Of a stretch of 64,000 nt of DNA, positions 53,959 through 63,374 are shown one piece after another. Under the pieces are notes generated by a model. It was not told the DNA's origin, did not search any database, and saw only the letters and a program-made list of their open reading frames with translations. Every line of letters begins with the position of its first letter. Position 1 is the stretch's first letter. This DNA comes from Sphingomonadaceae bacterium PASS1. Its GTDB lineage: Bacteria > Pseudomonadota > Alphaproteobacteria > Sphingomonadales > Sphingomonadaceae. Where the stretch lies: NCBI GenBank assembly GCA_002255985.1, contig NKIR01000001.1:180914-244913 (forward strand), read 5' to 3'. The position numbers and the translations under genes are program-made.

Positions 53959-55188
53959 ATGACAGCAGATAATTTTGGTCCGATCTTTGATGCGGACAAT
54001 CATTATTGGGAGGCAAGCGACGCCTTCACCCGGTATCGCGACCCCAAATATAATGAACGCGGCCTGCGCGTGGTCGAAAGCGATGGCAAGCTCCGCTATT
54101 TCATTGGTGACAATCCGCACCCGATCCTGCCCGGCCCCGGTGATGCCCATGGTCGGCCCGTACCCGGCAGTCTGCTCGATTATTTCGCGGGCAAAGCGCC
54201 GAACGACCCGCATAACACGAATCTCTGGTCCGAAGTGCCCGCAGAACATCCCGAATGGTATAACCGCGATGCCCGGCTGAAGACGATGGACGCGCAAGGG
54301 ATTGCCGCCTGCTGGATGTTCCCGTCGCACGGGGTCTGCATCGAAGGGCCGATGCAGGGCGATATTGAGGCTTCGCTGCATATTCTCAGCGCCTTCAACC
54401 GCTGGCTAAATGATGATTGGGGCTTTGCCTATCAGGACCGCATCTTTGCCGTGCCGATGCTGTCGCTCTCCGATCTAGATGATGCCTTGCGCGAACTCGA
54501 ATGGGTGCTAGCGCGCGGCGCACGGGTGATTGCCATTCGCAACGGCCCTGCCTTCACCACCTCTGGCACAAAATCCCCCGCTGACCCGATTTTCGATCCG
54601 TTCTGGGCGCGCGTTGAGGAAGCTGGCATCACTGTGACCGCGCATATCGGTTTTGACGATGGCTATCGCGACGTCGATTCTGTCATCGCGAGCGCTTGGG
54701 GGCTTGATCTGGAGGGCAAGAGCCGGACGATCGCTGTGGGCCACGCCAAGGACACCGGCTTTGATTCGCAGTTGATCTACATGATGCAAAAGCACCGGTT
54801 GATCCGCGATTTTGCCACGGTATTGATCGCGCACGGCCTGTTCATCCGCTTTCCGAAGCTCAGGCTGGCCTTTATAGAAAATGGCGGCACATGGGTCGGG
54901 TCGTTAATGCATGATCTGCACGTCAATCATGTTCAGAATCCTGGCATGTATGCGATGAACCCGGTCGATCAATTCCACCGCAATTGCTGGGTCGCACCCT
55001 TTGTCGAGGATGATGTCTCCGACCTTGCCAAACACATGCCGGTCGAGCGCATATTATTCGGTTCAGACTGGCCGCACGCCGAAGGGGTGGGCCACCCGCG
55101 CGACTTCCTCAAAAACCTGACCGGGTTTTCTCAAAGCGAGCAACAGCGGATCATGGTTGACAATGCCCGCGAGCTAACCTTCGCCTGA
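53959..55188 (+). CDS. Amidohydrolase-2 family protein (ACMSD/decarboxylase-like)
   Basis: A 409-residue TIM-barrel hydrolase of the amidohydrolase-2 (PF04909-like) family, which includes ring-cleavage decarboxylases and hydratases. The start DADNHYWEASDAFTRY replaces the classical H-x-H, as is common in this branch; TAHIGFDDGY, IAHGLFIRFPKLRLAFIENGG (read: PKLRLAFIENGG) and ILFGSDWPHAEG (metal Asp) are conserved. The ATG at 53959 has AAAGGA upstream. In the operon it follows a Rieske oxygenase, so decarboxylation or C-C cleavage of the product is a good guess. Confidence 0.9.
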   Translation: MTADNFGPIFDADNHYWEASDAFTRYRDPKYNERGLRVVESDGKLRYFIGDNPHPILPGPGDAHGRPVPGSLLDYFAGKAPNDPHNTNLWSEVPAEHPEWYNRDARLKTMDAQGIAACWMFPSHGVCIEGPMQGDIEASLHILSAFNRWLNDDWGFAYQDRIFAVPMLSLSDLDDALRELEWVLARGARVIAIRNGPAFTTSGTKSPADPIFDPFWARVEEAGITVTAHIGFDDGYRDVDSVIASAWGLDLEGKSRTIAVGHAKDTGFDSQLIYMMQKHRLIRDFATVLIAHGLFIRFPKLRLAFIENGGTWVGSLMHDLHVNHVQNPGMYAMNPVDQFHRNCWVAPFVEDDVSDLAKHMPVERILFGSDWPHAEGVGHPRDFLKNLTGFSQSEQQRIMVDNARELTFA

Positions 55189-55215
55189 TATTGATAACTA
55201 AGAGATTTAAAATCC

Positions 55216-56754
55216 ATGCACCCCCGCCTTCATGCTGAGACCCAGCCCGAAAAACCCGCGCTCGTCATGGCGGCAACGGTCGAGCCTGTCACCTATGCCG
55301 AGCTAGAGGCTCGCGCCAATCGCGGGGCACATGCTCTGCGCGGGCTTGGCTTGGGCAATGGAGATGCTTTGGCTATTGCGTGCGATAACCGGCTGGAATT
55401 TTTCGACATTTATTGGGCAGCGCAACGGGCTGGCCTGATCCTTGTGATGCTTTCGGCGCGCCTTAAGACGGACGAAATTGCCTATATCGTCAATGACAGC
55501 GGGGCCAAAATGGTGCTGATTTCAGACGCGATGGCAGAAACAGCGCGCGATGTTGTCTCCAACCGCGCCGCGATGCCGGGGCTAGCGCAGATTGTCTCCA
55601 TTGGCGCAGTGGATGACTTGCCCGACTGGACGGCACTCAGTGCAAAGCAGCCCGAAACACCGATAACCGACGAGCAAATTGGCGGGCGGATGGTCTATTC
55701 CTCTGGCACCACCGGGCGCCCCAAGGGGCTTAAATTTGCCTCCGCCACAGGCAGTCCGGTGCAGACGAACCTGACCGCCGCGATGTTCGGAAAGCATTAT
55801 AATTTTGCTGCAGATACCGTCTATTTGTCCCCAGCGCCGCTCTACCACAGCGCGCCGATGGGGATGACATCGGCGATGCAGTCCATCGGTGCCACCGCCG
55901 TGGTGATGGACAAATTCGATCCCGAAGAATTCCTGAAAGCCATCGAACGCCATAAAGTCACCGCCGTCATGGTCGTGCCCACAATGTTCATCCGCCTGCT
56001 TGGCTTGCCCGACGAGGTGCGCAATCGCTACGATTTGTCGTCGTTGAAGACCGTAATCCACGCCGCTGCCCCCTGCCCCGTGCCGGTTAAGCATGCTATG
56101 ATTGATTGGCTGGGACCGGTGATCGAGGAATTCTACGCCGGATCCGAAGGCAATGGCCATGTGATGATCAGCAGTGCAGAATGGCTTGCTCGTCCGGGCT
56201 CTGTGGGCCGTGCCGTCGTCGGCCAGCTGCATATTTGTGATGATGACGGCAACGAATTGCCCGTTGGCGAAACCGGTACCATTTATTTTGGTGGCGGAAA
56301 ACCGATCAATTACCACAACGATCCCGCCAAATCTGCTTCAGCCTGTAATCCGAAATATCCTGACTGGACGACGATGGGGGATGTCGGCCATGTGGACAGC
56401 GAAGGCTATCTCTTCCTTTCCGACCGCAAGGATTTCATGATCATTTCAGGCGGTGTAAACATCTACCCGCAAGAGGTTGAAAACCTCCTCATCACCCACC
56501 CCGCCATCGCCGATGCCGCGGTATTCGGCGTACCGAACGCAGCGTTTGGCGAAGAAGTGAAGGCGGTTATCCAGCTGAAAGACTGGAGCGATGCCAGCGA
56601 CGCATTGGCAACCGAGCTGATCGCATATTGCAACGCACGACTCGCCGACGTCAAATGCCCGCGCAGTATAGACTTCGAACGTGAACTACCCCGCGCGGAG
56701 ACGGGCAAGCTATACAAGAAGGAACTCAAGGCGCGCTATTGGCCAGCCGGGTAA
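55216..56754 (+). CDS. AMP-forming acyl-CoA synthetase
   Basis: A 512-residue ANL ligase. P-loop MVYSSGTTGRPKGLKFA (about 156-172), FYAGSEGNGHVMI, TTMGDVGHVDSEGYLFLSDRKDFMIISGGVNI (read: MGDVGH; DRKDFMIISGGVNI) and the C-terminal lysine PRAETGKLYKK are intact. The E-G motif in AGSEG fits the FadD-like group that takes cyclic or long acids. Last gene of the Rieske-amidohydrolase operon; ends tail to tail with the epoxide hydrolase, 7 bases apart. Confidence 0.92.
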   Translation: MHPRLHAETQPEKPALVMAATVEPVTYAELEARANRGAHALRGLGLGNGDALAIACDNRLEFFDIYWAAQRAGLILVMLSARLKTDEIAYIVNDSGAKMVLISDAMAETARDVVSNRAAMPGLAQIVSIGAVDDLPDWTALSAKQPETPITDEQIGGRMVYSSGTTGRPKGLKFASATGSPVQTNLTAAMFGKHYNFAADTVYLSPAPLYHSAPMGMTSAMQSIGATAVVMDKFDPEEFLKAIERHKVTAVMVVPTMFIRLLGLPDEVRNRYDLSSLKTVIHAAAPCPVPVKHAMIDWLGPVIEEFYAGSEGNGHVMISSAEWLARPGSVGRAVVGQLHICDDDGNELPVGETGTIYFGGGKPINYHNDPAKSASACNPKYPDWTTMGDVGHVDSEGYLFLSDRKDFMIISGGVNIYPQEVENLLITHPAIADAAVFGVPNAAFGEEVKAVIQLKDWSDASDALATELIAYCNARLADVKCPRSIDFERELPRAETGKLYKKELKARYWPAG

Positions 56755-56761
56755 TCTGCCA

Positions 56762-57922
56762 TCATCGAAGCTCACGAAAAAATGCCCGTACATCATCCAC
56801 CAGCACTTCGGGCGCTTCCATCGGCGCGAAATGTCCGCCCTTCTTTGCAATGTTCCAGCGTTTGAGATTATAGTAACGCTCGGCCCATTTGCGCGGTTGC
56901 ATCCAAACGTCGTTTTCGAACTGGAGCAAGGCGGTGGGCGCTTCGATCGGCGGCTGCCGGTCGTGCACTGGGACCAGTTTCTCGGTCTTGATCTCGTAAT
57001 AATGCCGCGCCGAACTTACATAGGTGTTGGTGAGCCAGTAGATCATGACACTGGTGATCAGGTCATCCTTGCTGAACACGCTTTCAACATCCCCGCCACA
57101 ATCGCTCCACGCGCGACGTTTGTCGATCAACCAAGAGGCGAGGCCAGCGGGGCTGTCGTGCATGGCAAAGCCGATGGTTTGCGGCTTTGTGCGCTGAATT
57201 TGCATATAGGCGTTGCCGTCGGTCATGAATTTGGCAAATTTTGCGCCCCATGCCAGTTCCTCTGGCTCGTAGTCTTCGGCGGTCGGATAAGGAGGCATCA
57301 ATGGTCCGGCGAGATGCAAATGCACACCGATGATCTTGTCGGCATATACATGGCCCAATCGGGCGGAGACAAACGCGCCAATATCGCCGCCTTGCGTGGC
57401 GAACCGATCATAGCCCAATCGCGCCATCAGCTTCACCCACAGGTCCGCCACAGTGTTGAAGAACATGCCCTCGGTCGTCAGCGGACTGGAAAAGGCAAAA
57501 CCGGGAAGCGAGGGCGCAATCACGTCGAAGGCATCCGCTGGATCGCCACCATAGGCCGCTGGATCGGCGAGTGGGCCGATGATTTTTTGCATATCCCAGA
57601 ATGTCCACGGCCAACCGTGATTGATTATCAAAGGAGTTGGATTTGGTCCCTTCCCTTTTACATGGATGAAATGGACGGGAACATCATCGATCATCGTGCG
57701 GAACTGCGGGAAGGCGTTCATCTCCGTTTCGTGCGCGCGCCAGTCGTAGTGGTTGATCCAATACTCGACCAGCTCACGCATGTAGGCCAGGTTGGTGCCT
57801 GCCTGCCAATCGCTGTTGTCGCCGATTTCCTGCGGCCATCGGGTACGCATCAACCGCTGCGTCAGGTCATCCAGATCGTCTTGTGGAATGTCGATTTGAA
57901 ATGGCGTGATAGCGTCGGTCAT
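56762..57922 (-). CDS. Epoxide hydrolase (microsomal/juvenile-hormone type)
   Basis: A 386-residue alpha/beta-hydrolase with the N-terminal EHN domain (FQIDIPQDDLDDLTQRLMRTRWP) that marks microsomal-type epoxide hydrolases. The oxyanion motif is HGWP (102-105), the nucleophile D180 is in QGGDIGAF, and the catalytic H364 is in KKGGHFAPME. It adds water to an epoxide to give a diol. The start at 57922 has GGAG 9 bases upstream; it begins one base after the TetR stop, so the two are co-transcribed and the epoxide hydrolase is probably controlled by that repressor. Confidence 0.92.
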   Translation of the reverse strand: MTDAITPFQIDIPQDDLDDLTQRLMRTRWPQEIGDNSDWQAGTNLAYMRELVEYWINHYDWRAHETEMNAFPQFRTMIDDVPVHFIHVKGKGPNPTPLIINHGWPWTFWDMQKIIGPLADPAAYGGDPADAFDVIAPSLPGFAFSSPLTTEGMFFNTVADLWVKLMARLGYDRFATQGGDIGAFVSARLGHVYADKIIGVHLHLAGPLMPPYPTAEDYEPEELAWGAKFAKFMTDGNAYMQIQRTKPQTIGFAMHDSPAGLASWLIDKRRAWSDCGGDVESVFSKDDLITSVMIYWLTNTYVSSARHYYEIKTEKLVPVHDRQPPIEAPTALLQFENDVWMQPRKWAERYYNLKRWNIAKKGGHFAPMEAPEVLVDDVRAFFRELR

Positions 57923-57923
57923 C

Positions 57924-58544
57924 TTAAAATTCTCCGCGAACAAAATGATAAAGGCCTTCTGCCGCAACGGCGAGGCGAGCCTGTGACATCGTGTTCACCC
58001 CGTTGCGGGCGTGGTTACACAAAGCCCAACCAAGCGTGTCCATCACCGCTATCATCCACGCCCGCTTCATGTCGTTACCTGGCTCTAACGCCTCGCGGAT
58101 CGCGGCCAAACGTTCGGCCATCATGGCAAGCAACGCTTGGCCGAAAGCCAAAGCTGGCTCGGGCGCTTTGGGTAAATGGCTGAGCGAGACCAGTAATTCG
58201 GTGGCGGCGCGTTCTGCGCTCACAAAGGCCGCAAATTCATTGACCCAATCGGCAATCTCTTCGCGCGTCGGCACTGGACCGGGAAGTCGCACAATTACTG
58301 GGCGCAGTTTGGCGGTGTACGAATTGGCAATTGCAGCAAGGATGTCATCCTTTTCGCGGAAATGCAGATAGAGCGTAGACCGCTGAATATCGGCGGCCAA
58401 TGCGACTTGCTCCATCGTGACGGCGGCAAAACCTTTTTCAAAGAATAAACTGTTGGCGGCTTCGCAAATGCGCGCCCGTGTAGCGGCACGGCGCGGGTTT
58501 GCGGGCTTAGCGATTGAATCAACGGTCAGAGCGGTTTCGAGCAT
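57924..58544 (-). CDS. TetR-family regulator of the epoxide hydrolase
   Basis: A 206-residue TetR regulator. HTH: RARICEAANSLFFEKGFAAVTMEQVALAADIQRSTLYLHF (about 28-67, cited in parts: KGFAAVTMEQVA; RSTLYLHFREKDDIL). I take the ATG at 58544; a longer frame runs through the divergent promoter and the palindromes, so it is not coding there. Two tandem palindromes at 58565-58597 lie 20 bases upstream, in the gap shared with the metal-dependent hydrolase gene. Autoregulation and control of both directions is the simple reading. Confidence 0.9.
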   Translation of the reverse strand: MLETALTVDSIAKPANPRRAATRARICEAANSLFFEKGFAAVTMEQVALAADIQRSTLYLHFREKDDILAAIANSYTAKLRPVIVRLPGPVPTREEIADWVNEFAAFVSAERAATELLVSLSHLPKAPEPALAFGQALLAMMAERLAAIREALEPGNDMKRAWMIAVMDTLGWALCNHARNGVNTMSQARLAVAAEGLYHFVRGEF

Positions 58545-58564
58545 GATCCACGCATATAATAGAA

Positions 58565-58597
58565 TGGACAGCATGTCCATACTGGACAGAGTGTCCG
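58565..58597. promoter_or_regulatory. Tandem palindromic operators TGGACA-N3-TGTCC
   Basis: TGGACA-GCA-TGTCCA (58565-58579, perfect) is followed 3 bases later by TGGACA-GAG-TGTCCG (58583-58597, one arm base off). The repeat period is 18 bases. They lie between the divergent TetR gene (58544) and the metal-dependent hydrolase (58660), as expected for a TetR dimer-of-dimers operator. The motif is unlike the window-wide AATGC-N12-GCATT. Confidence 0.75.
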
Positions 58598-58659
58598 ATT
58601 TAATGTACTGAGCGTTCAACGAGGCCTGATTCGGCGTGTGCAAATCGAGGAGAATATCA

Positions 58660-59511
58660 ATGAGCGATCTGACAGTTCGGCGTTTGCCATGGGAATTCAG
58701 CAATGTGGATTTTGTGTGGAACAAGGACGATCCCGCCTTTGCCATCACAATGAATAAGGTGTCCTTCTTTGCCGTCGGCTTTGAAAAATACATCTGCCAA
58801 GCAATGAACGACGCGGAAAAGCTGATCAAAGATTCGTCAATCTTGCAGGAGTGCAAGGATTTCCGCAGTCAGGAAAGCATCCACTCCATGGCGCACCGCA
58901 AACACTGCAAGGCGCTGATCGAACAGCATCCCGGCCTCCAAGCCGCGCTCGATGTGTCGATCAAACTCTATGACGATCTCTACGCCGCGCATGACCTGAA
59001 ATATCATCTGGCCTATGTCGGCGGACTGGAAAGCATCTTTACCCCCTCATTCCGCCTGATGCTCGACAATCGTGAGCCGCTGTTTTCGGGCGGGGATGCG
59101 CGGGTCGCATCATTATTCCTGTGGCACTTCTGTGAAGAAATAGAACATCGCAGCTCAGGCGTGATGGTTTACGATCATGTCTACGGCGAATATTGGTATC
59201 GTGTCAGCCGCTTCAAGGAATTCATGAAGCATGTCGGCGTTGTGATTGAAGCCATTACCGATGTGTTCCGCGAGGTATTCCCCGAGATCGCGCCGGAGCA
59301 TTTCACCAATTATTCCAGCTACAAAATGCCGCGCATTGGCAAAATGCGTTCCGCATGGGGAATCATGACTGCGCAATTGCCCTGGCATAATCCGGACAAT
59401 CAGGCATTGCCCGAATATTTCGGCGAATGGATCGCAAGCTATGAGCGCGGGGAGGATATGACGAGAACCTATGGCGTCGGAGCCGAGCCTAAACTGGCTC
59501 TGGCGGCTTAG
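58660..59511 (+). CDS. Predicted metal-dependent hydrolase (PF10118-like)
   Basis: A 283-residue all-helical protein of the COG3687/PF10118 group, called metal-dependent hydrolases. FQESIHSMAHRKH-like QESIHSMAHRKH (about 75-86) and WHFCEEIEHRSSG (about 155-168) are the E-x2-H-type metal pairs of a diiron-like bundle. The reaction is not established. The ATG at 58660 has GAGGAG 7 bases upstream. It is divergent from the TetR gene across the tandem palindromes and 11 bases before the second D-aminoacylase-type gene. Confidence 0.85.
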   Translation: MSDLTVRRLPWEFSNVDFVWNKDDPAFAITMNKVSFFAVGFEKYICQAMNDAEKLIKDSSILQECKDFRSQESIHSMAHRKHCKALIEQHPGLQAALDVSIKLYDDLYAAHDLKYHLAYVGGLESIFTPSFRLMLDNREPLFSGGDARVASLFLWHFCEEIEHRSSGVMVYDHVYGEYWYRVSRFKEFMKHVGVVIEAITDVFREVFPEIAPEHFTNYSSYKMPRIGKMRSAWGIMTAQLPWHNPDNQALPEYFGEWIASYERGEDMTRTYGVGAEPKLALAA

Positions 59512-59522
59512 GAGAATATTCA

Positions 59523-61265
59523 ATGACCGACACACTCATCACTGGCGGAATGGTTGCCGATGGCGATGGCGGCGTGCCACGGCGAGCGGATGTGCGTTTC
59601 CGTGACGGTGTTATCACCGAAGTTGCCGATTCGCTCACGCCCGAAGACGACGACACGCTGGTTGATGCAACCGGCTTGCTGGTCACACCGGGTTTCGTTG
59701 ACGTTCACACACATTTTGATGGGCAAGCCACTTGGGACAGCCAGCTTGCGCCATCTTGCTGGCACGGCGTGACTACGGTCGTCATGGGCAATTGCGGTGT
59801 CGGCTTCGCGCCAGTCCGGCCTGGCGGGCAGGACAAGCTGATCGAGTTGATGGAGGGCGTCGAGGACATCCCTGGAACCGCACTGCACGAGGGTATGACT
59901 TGGGGCTGGGAAACGTTCCCGGAGTATCTCGACGTGCTCGACGAGGGACAATGGACGATGGATATCGGAACGCATGTCCCCCATGCGGCGGTGCGCGCCT
60001 ATGTGATGGGCGACCGTGCGGCAACCGAGCCGGCGAGCGCGGACGATCTCACTCAAATGCGCTCGATTGCCCTTGAAGGCATGAAAGCAGGGGCACTGGG
60101 CATTTCGACTTCGCGGGTGCTCGCCCATCGCACGAGCCGGGGCGAAGTGGTGCCGGGAACACTGGCACAAGAAGACGAATTGGAGGCATTGGTATCCGTG
60201 TTGCAGGAACTTGGCACCGGCACATTCGAAGTCGTCCCGCGCGGTATGGATGGAGAGATTTCGGTGGAGGCACATGCGGAAATCGAATGGATGGCGGACC
60301 TTGCCCGAAAAAGTGGCAGGCCGCTCACGTTCTCGCTTGTGCAAACCCACACCGAAGCAGACCGTTGGCGGCTTTATCTAGACCGCGCCGCAGAATTGCA
60401 GGCTGAGGGCGTTCCGCTTTACCCTTCGGTCGGATCACGGCCGGTTGGCGTTTTGTTCGGTTTGCAAAGCCAGTTCACTCCCTTTTCAACGCGTCCCAGT
60501 TTTCAAGCGCTGGAGAACCTTCCACACGCTGAAAAACTCGCAGAAATGCGCAAACCCGAGGTGCGGGCAAAGATACTAGCCGAACCCAATGGCCGCTATC
60601 GGTCGCAAGGCCAGCAGGACATGCACGAGAATTTTGCCAACATGTATCGCATGGCATGGCCTATCAACTGGGAACCGACACGCGACGAGACCATGACCGC
60701 GCTTGCTGAAAAGGCTGGGATGGAAGTGGAGGCCTATTTCTACGATTACATATTGGGCGATGAGGGCCAGAACCTCATCCTTTATCCGTACACCAATTAC
60801 ACCAGCGGCACGATGAACGAGGTGTATGAAATGATGGCAAACCCCGCTTCGCGCTTTGGGCTGGGGGATGCTGGCGCGCATTGCAGCATCGCCTGTGACG
60901 CTGGTAGCACGACACTCGCACTGGCATTCTGGACACGCGACCGCGACAAGGGCCCGCGCATCGATGTCGGTACGGCAGTACGCAGGATGACGCGCGACAC
61001 TGCCGAGCTATATGGCCTGAACGATCGTGGGCGCATTGCTCCAGGTTACCGTGCTGACTTCAACCTGATTGACTATGAAAGGCTGGAACTGGGCCTGCCC
61101 CATTTTGTGTGGGACCTGCCGACCGGAGCGCGCAGACTCATGCAGCGCGCCAAGGGCTATGTTGCAACCTATGTTGCGGGCGTGCAGACCATTGCGAATG
61201 ACGAGGCGACAGGTGCGCTGCCGGGTCGATTGGTGCGCGGAACGCAGGCGGCATTAGCGGCTTAG
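59523..61265 (+). CDS. Amidohydrolase, D-aminoacylase-like (second paralogue)
   Basis: A 580-residue amidohydrolase similar to 52206-53942: [17 protein letters not shown] (metal H-x-H), [32 protein letters not shown] (metal Asp), and C-terminal [12 protein letters not shown]. The two genes differ enough, and sit in different operons with different control regions, that they probably act on different substrates. It ends tail to tail with the small gene at 61262 with a 4-base overlap. Confidence 0.9.
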   Translation: MTDTLITGGMVADGDGGVPRRADVRFRDGVITEVADSLTPEDDDTLVDATGLLVTPGFVDVHTHFDGQATWDSQLAPSCWHGVTTVVMGNCGVGFAPVRPGGQDKLIELMEGVEDIPGTALHEGMTWGWETFPEYLDVLDEGQWTMDIGTHVPHAAVRAYVMGDRAATEPASADDLTQMRSIALEGMKAGALGISTSRVLAHRTSRGEVVPGTLAQEDELEALVSVLQELGTGTFEVVPRGMDGEISVEAHAEIEWMADLARKSGRPLTFSLVQTHTEADRWRLYLDRAAELQAEGVPLYPSVGSRPVGVLFGLQSQFTPFSTRPSFQALENLPHAEKLAEMRKPEVRAKILAEPNGRYRSQGQQDMHENFANMYRMAWPINWEPTRDETMTALAEKAGMEVEAYFYDYILGDEGQNLILYPYTNYTSGTMNEVYEMMANPASRFGLGDAGAHCSIACDAGSTTLALAFWTRDRDKGPRIDVGTAVRRMTRDTAELYGLNDRGRIAPGYRADFNLIDYERLELGLPHFVWDLPTGARRLMQRAKGYVATYVAGVQTIANDEATGALPGRLVRGTQAALAA

Positions 61266-61711
61266 GGTCGTTCCCTCGGCGCGCGCTTTGCCTCGATCGA
61301 TTCCAGTAGCCGCCAGATCGTCCGGTCGCGCGCTTTCGCGGCGGCAGAGGTGTCCTTCTCCAGCTCGCACTGCGCTGTTACCAGCAATATGCGTAGCCGC
61401 TGGTTCTCTTCATCGAGCACGCTTATCTTCAAGCCCGGATCAGCGGATGCTGCGGCACCCTGTAACTGAGCCGCAAGAGGCTCGCTCACCAGAGCAGCCG
61501 CCTGGCCCAATACCTCACGTATCGCAGCATTTTCGTCCACACGGAGTTCGGTAGCATCGTCCACGCTATTGGCACAAATCCGCAGCAGCAAGCCCGATAG
61601 CCGTGCCATCGGGGCGACGTACGGGTCTGCAATTGCGGGCGCGATCTTGTCGCGCAGAAACTCGTCCAGACCATGGAGCGCATTGTCGATACTAAGGCTC
61701 TTACTGGTCAT
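61262..61711 (-). CDS. Hypothetical helical protein, phosphotransferase-associated
   Basis: A 149-residue, mostly helical protein with no catalytic motif I recognise. The N-terminus (IDNALHGLDEFLRDKIAPAI) resembles the small DUF6285-like proteins often encoded after APH-type phosphotransferases in acyl-CoA operons. A likely coiled coil lies at about 105-125 (DEENQRLRILLVTAQCELEKD). Its start overlaps the stop of the chimeric gene at 61708 (ATGA). Its link to a phosphotransferase supports the view that the upstream ORF kept a phosphotransferase tail. Function unknown. Confidence 0.65.
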   Translation of the reverse strand: MTSKSLSIDNALHGLDEFLRDKIAPAIADPYVAPMARLSGLLLRICANSVDDATELRVDENAAIREVLGQAAALVSEPLAAQLQGAAASADPGLKISVLDEENQRLRILLVTAQCELEKDTSAAAKARDRTIWRLLESIEAKRAPRERP

Positions 61712-62202
61712 CCCATCGCTCCTTTTGCCCGCATAATTTTCAGGATCAGGTCGCGGTGGAAATGGTTGGCGCGGATGCCCGAGAGCGCCATGGTCATCTC
61801 GCGGTTCTTGCCCGATGCAAATCCCGACGCTGCCGTGGTCCAGATTACGCAAGCTTTAACTGCCGTGAACAGCAGCCACCAATCGAGCGCTACGCGGTCA
61901 ACCGTCATTCCGCTCGTGGGGCGCATGACGACAATCCGGGTACGGTAGGGTGCCGTCCCCGACACGCGTGCAGTCCATCGCCCATCCGAAGCCAGGGGTT
62001 GTGGCGCGGAATAGGAATTTGCCACTCCCGAAACGAAATATTCGTTCGTTGTGTAGCCCAACTTTGCAACGTCATATGTTCCCGTCATCAGCGTCGGCAC
62101 GCCTTCGATAGGTGCAACTTCGGGCGATTTCGCTTCGGCTGTATCGATTGTAAGCGCCGCCGCCAGCAGCACTCCGGTTATCGCACAAAGAAACTTCAAC
62201 AT
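61708..62202 (-). pseudogene. Chimera: hydrolase N-terminus joined to phosphotransferase C-terminus
   Basis: A 164-residue ORF that reads as two unrelated pieces. Residues 1-97: a signal peptide (cut near TAEA, residue 24) and the N-terminus of the secreted PF20091-type alpha/beta hydrolases (LGYTTNEYFVSGVANSY, DGRWTARVSGTAPYRTRIVVMRP). After this the family would continue with F-x-G-T-V-x-V-E-W-L-N, which is absent. Residues about 98-164 instead match the C-terminal helices of APH phosphotransferases (LDWWLLFTAVKACVIWTTAASG, GKNREMTMALSGI). The join is near 61910. A deletion that fused two genes in frame is the simple explanation. Neither piece keeps a catalytic residue, so I call it a pseudogene; a secreted product remains possible. 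Confidence 0.6.
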
Positions 62203-62264
62203 CCTGTTCGTCCCAATTTACGAAAATTCATGTCGGCGAAATCACTAATCTACATTCGATCAAA

Positions 62265-63374
62265 TCATTTCAGATGCTTCTGAAAGAATTTGGCGATAGC
62301 CGCATAGGCATCCTGAGCCTCGGGCACATTGGCGGAATAGATATAGCAATGCCCAAGCCCCTCGCCGACAATCAGTTCTGACGCAACGTCTGCCTTGAGG
62401 AGTTGGTTATGCGTATAAATAGCCGGGCTCATGTCCGATGCGCGCGTGCCAGTGATCACCAACGTTGGTGGAAATTTCGCGAGCACATCAAGATGCCCGG
62501 CAGGTGAAACCATCGGATCATTGGCCTCTACGCCCTCAAAATAGGACATCATCGTTTTCATCAACCCCGATGGTGGCTTAGTCGATCCCGCAGGTGGCGG
62601 CGGCGGGAATGCGCCGTCCACATAGCCCGCGATATAGCTTGAATCGCCTGTGGCGAAACGCGCCGCTCCAGAGCCAAAAATTCCAATCGCCGCCGGTTGC
62701 GGCAGGCCTTGTTTGGGCAACCAAGCGGCCACCTGAGCTGACAAAGCGCCACCTGCAGAACAGCCATAAATCCCGATCTGCGAGGATTTGTAAGTTTTGA
62801 GCAGTTCCCGATACACTGCGGCGACATCCTCAGTCGCGGCGGGGAATTTTGCCTCAGGCCCCTGGCGATAATTTACACTGATAACTTTGTATTTTCCAAC
62901 AGAGGCAATCGGCAGCGATTCAAGGATCGCGCAAGCATCGGCACAGACCGAAAAACCGCCGCCATGAAGATTGATCAGAACCCGATTGGGCTGGGTTTTT
63001 TCGCCTTTGGGAGTGATGACACGGGTTGGCACTCCGGCAATTTTCTGTTCGACAATATCGGCCGGATATCGCTCATGCATCATCTTTACGGACGGGGCTA
63101 AAACCATCTCCATGCCCATCCGCATGGTTGCGATGTCGAGATTATCCGGCATCGAGAAAGATGGCATGCCGGCGCGGGCGCGAAGCGAGTCAGCGGCTTC
63201 CTTGCTCATAAAGCTCGAAGGCGGCAAATCGAACGCGGGCACATGCACTGTGCCGTCCTTTTCAAAAGTCGGACGGGGGCTTGGCGTGTCTTGCGCCGAT
63301 ACAGGCATTTGTATTACGCTGATGGCGGCCAATTCGAAAAGACCCAGCGTTAGCATTGCTTTGGAAATCTTCAT
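62265..63374 (-). CDS. Secreted alpha/beta-hydrolase, HSL-type esterase
   Basis: A 369-residue esterase/lipase of the hormone-sensitive-lipase group. A signal peptide (cut near PVSA, residue 27) sends it to the periplasm or outside. Catalytic parts: oxyanion LHGGGF, nucleophile serine in YGCSAGGAL, and the later TGTRASDMSP (Asp) and GLGHCYIY (His). The ATG at 63374 has GGAGG 7 bases upstream. It would hydrolyse an ester or lactone outside the cytoplasm, perhaps to make the substrate transportable. First gene of the minus-strand group with the chimera (62-base gap). Confidence 0.9.
   Translation of the reverse strand: MKISKAMLTLGLFELAAISVIQMPVSAQDTPSPRPTFEKDGTVHVPAFDLPPSSFMSKEAADSLRARAGMPSFSMPDNLDIATMRMGMEMVLAPSVKMMHERYPADIVEQKIAGVPTRVITPKGEKTQPNRVLINLHGGGFSVCADACAILESLPIASVGKYKVISVNYRQGPEAKFPAATEDVAAVYRELLKTYKSSQIGIYGCSAGGALSAQVAAWLPKQGLPQPAAIGIFGSGAARFATGDSSYIAGYVDGAFPPPPPAGSTKPPSGLMKTMMSYFEGVEANDPMVSPAGHLDVLAKFPPTLVITGTRASDMSPAIYTHNQLLKADVASELIVGEGLGHCYIYSANVPEAQDAYAAIAKFFQKHLK

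Noticed and set aside
56681-58183. Long plus-strand open frame (about 500 codons) opposite the epoxide hydrolase and TetR genes
   Set aside because: It is antisense to two clear genes with intact catalytic and HTH motifs, and its translation has no recognisable domain. A codon-bias shadow.
57924-58856. Longer reading of the TetR gene with about 100 extra N-terminal residues
   Set aside because: The extension overlaps the tandem palindromes and the start of the divergent gene, and TetR HTH domains normally lie near the N-terminus.
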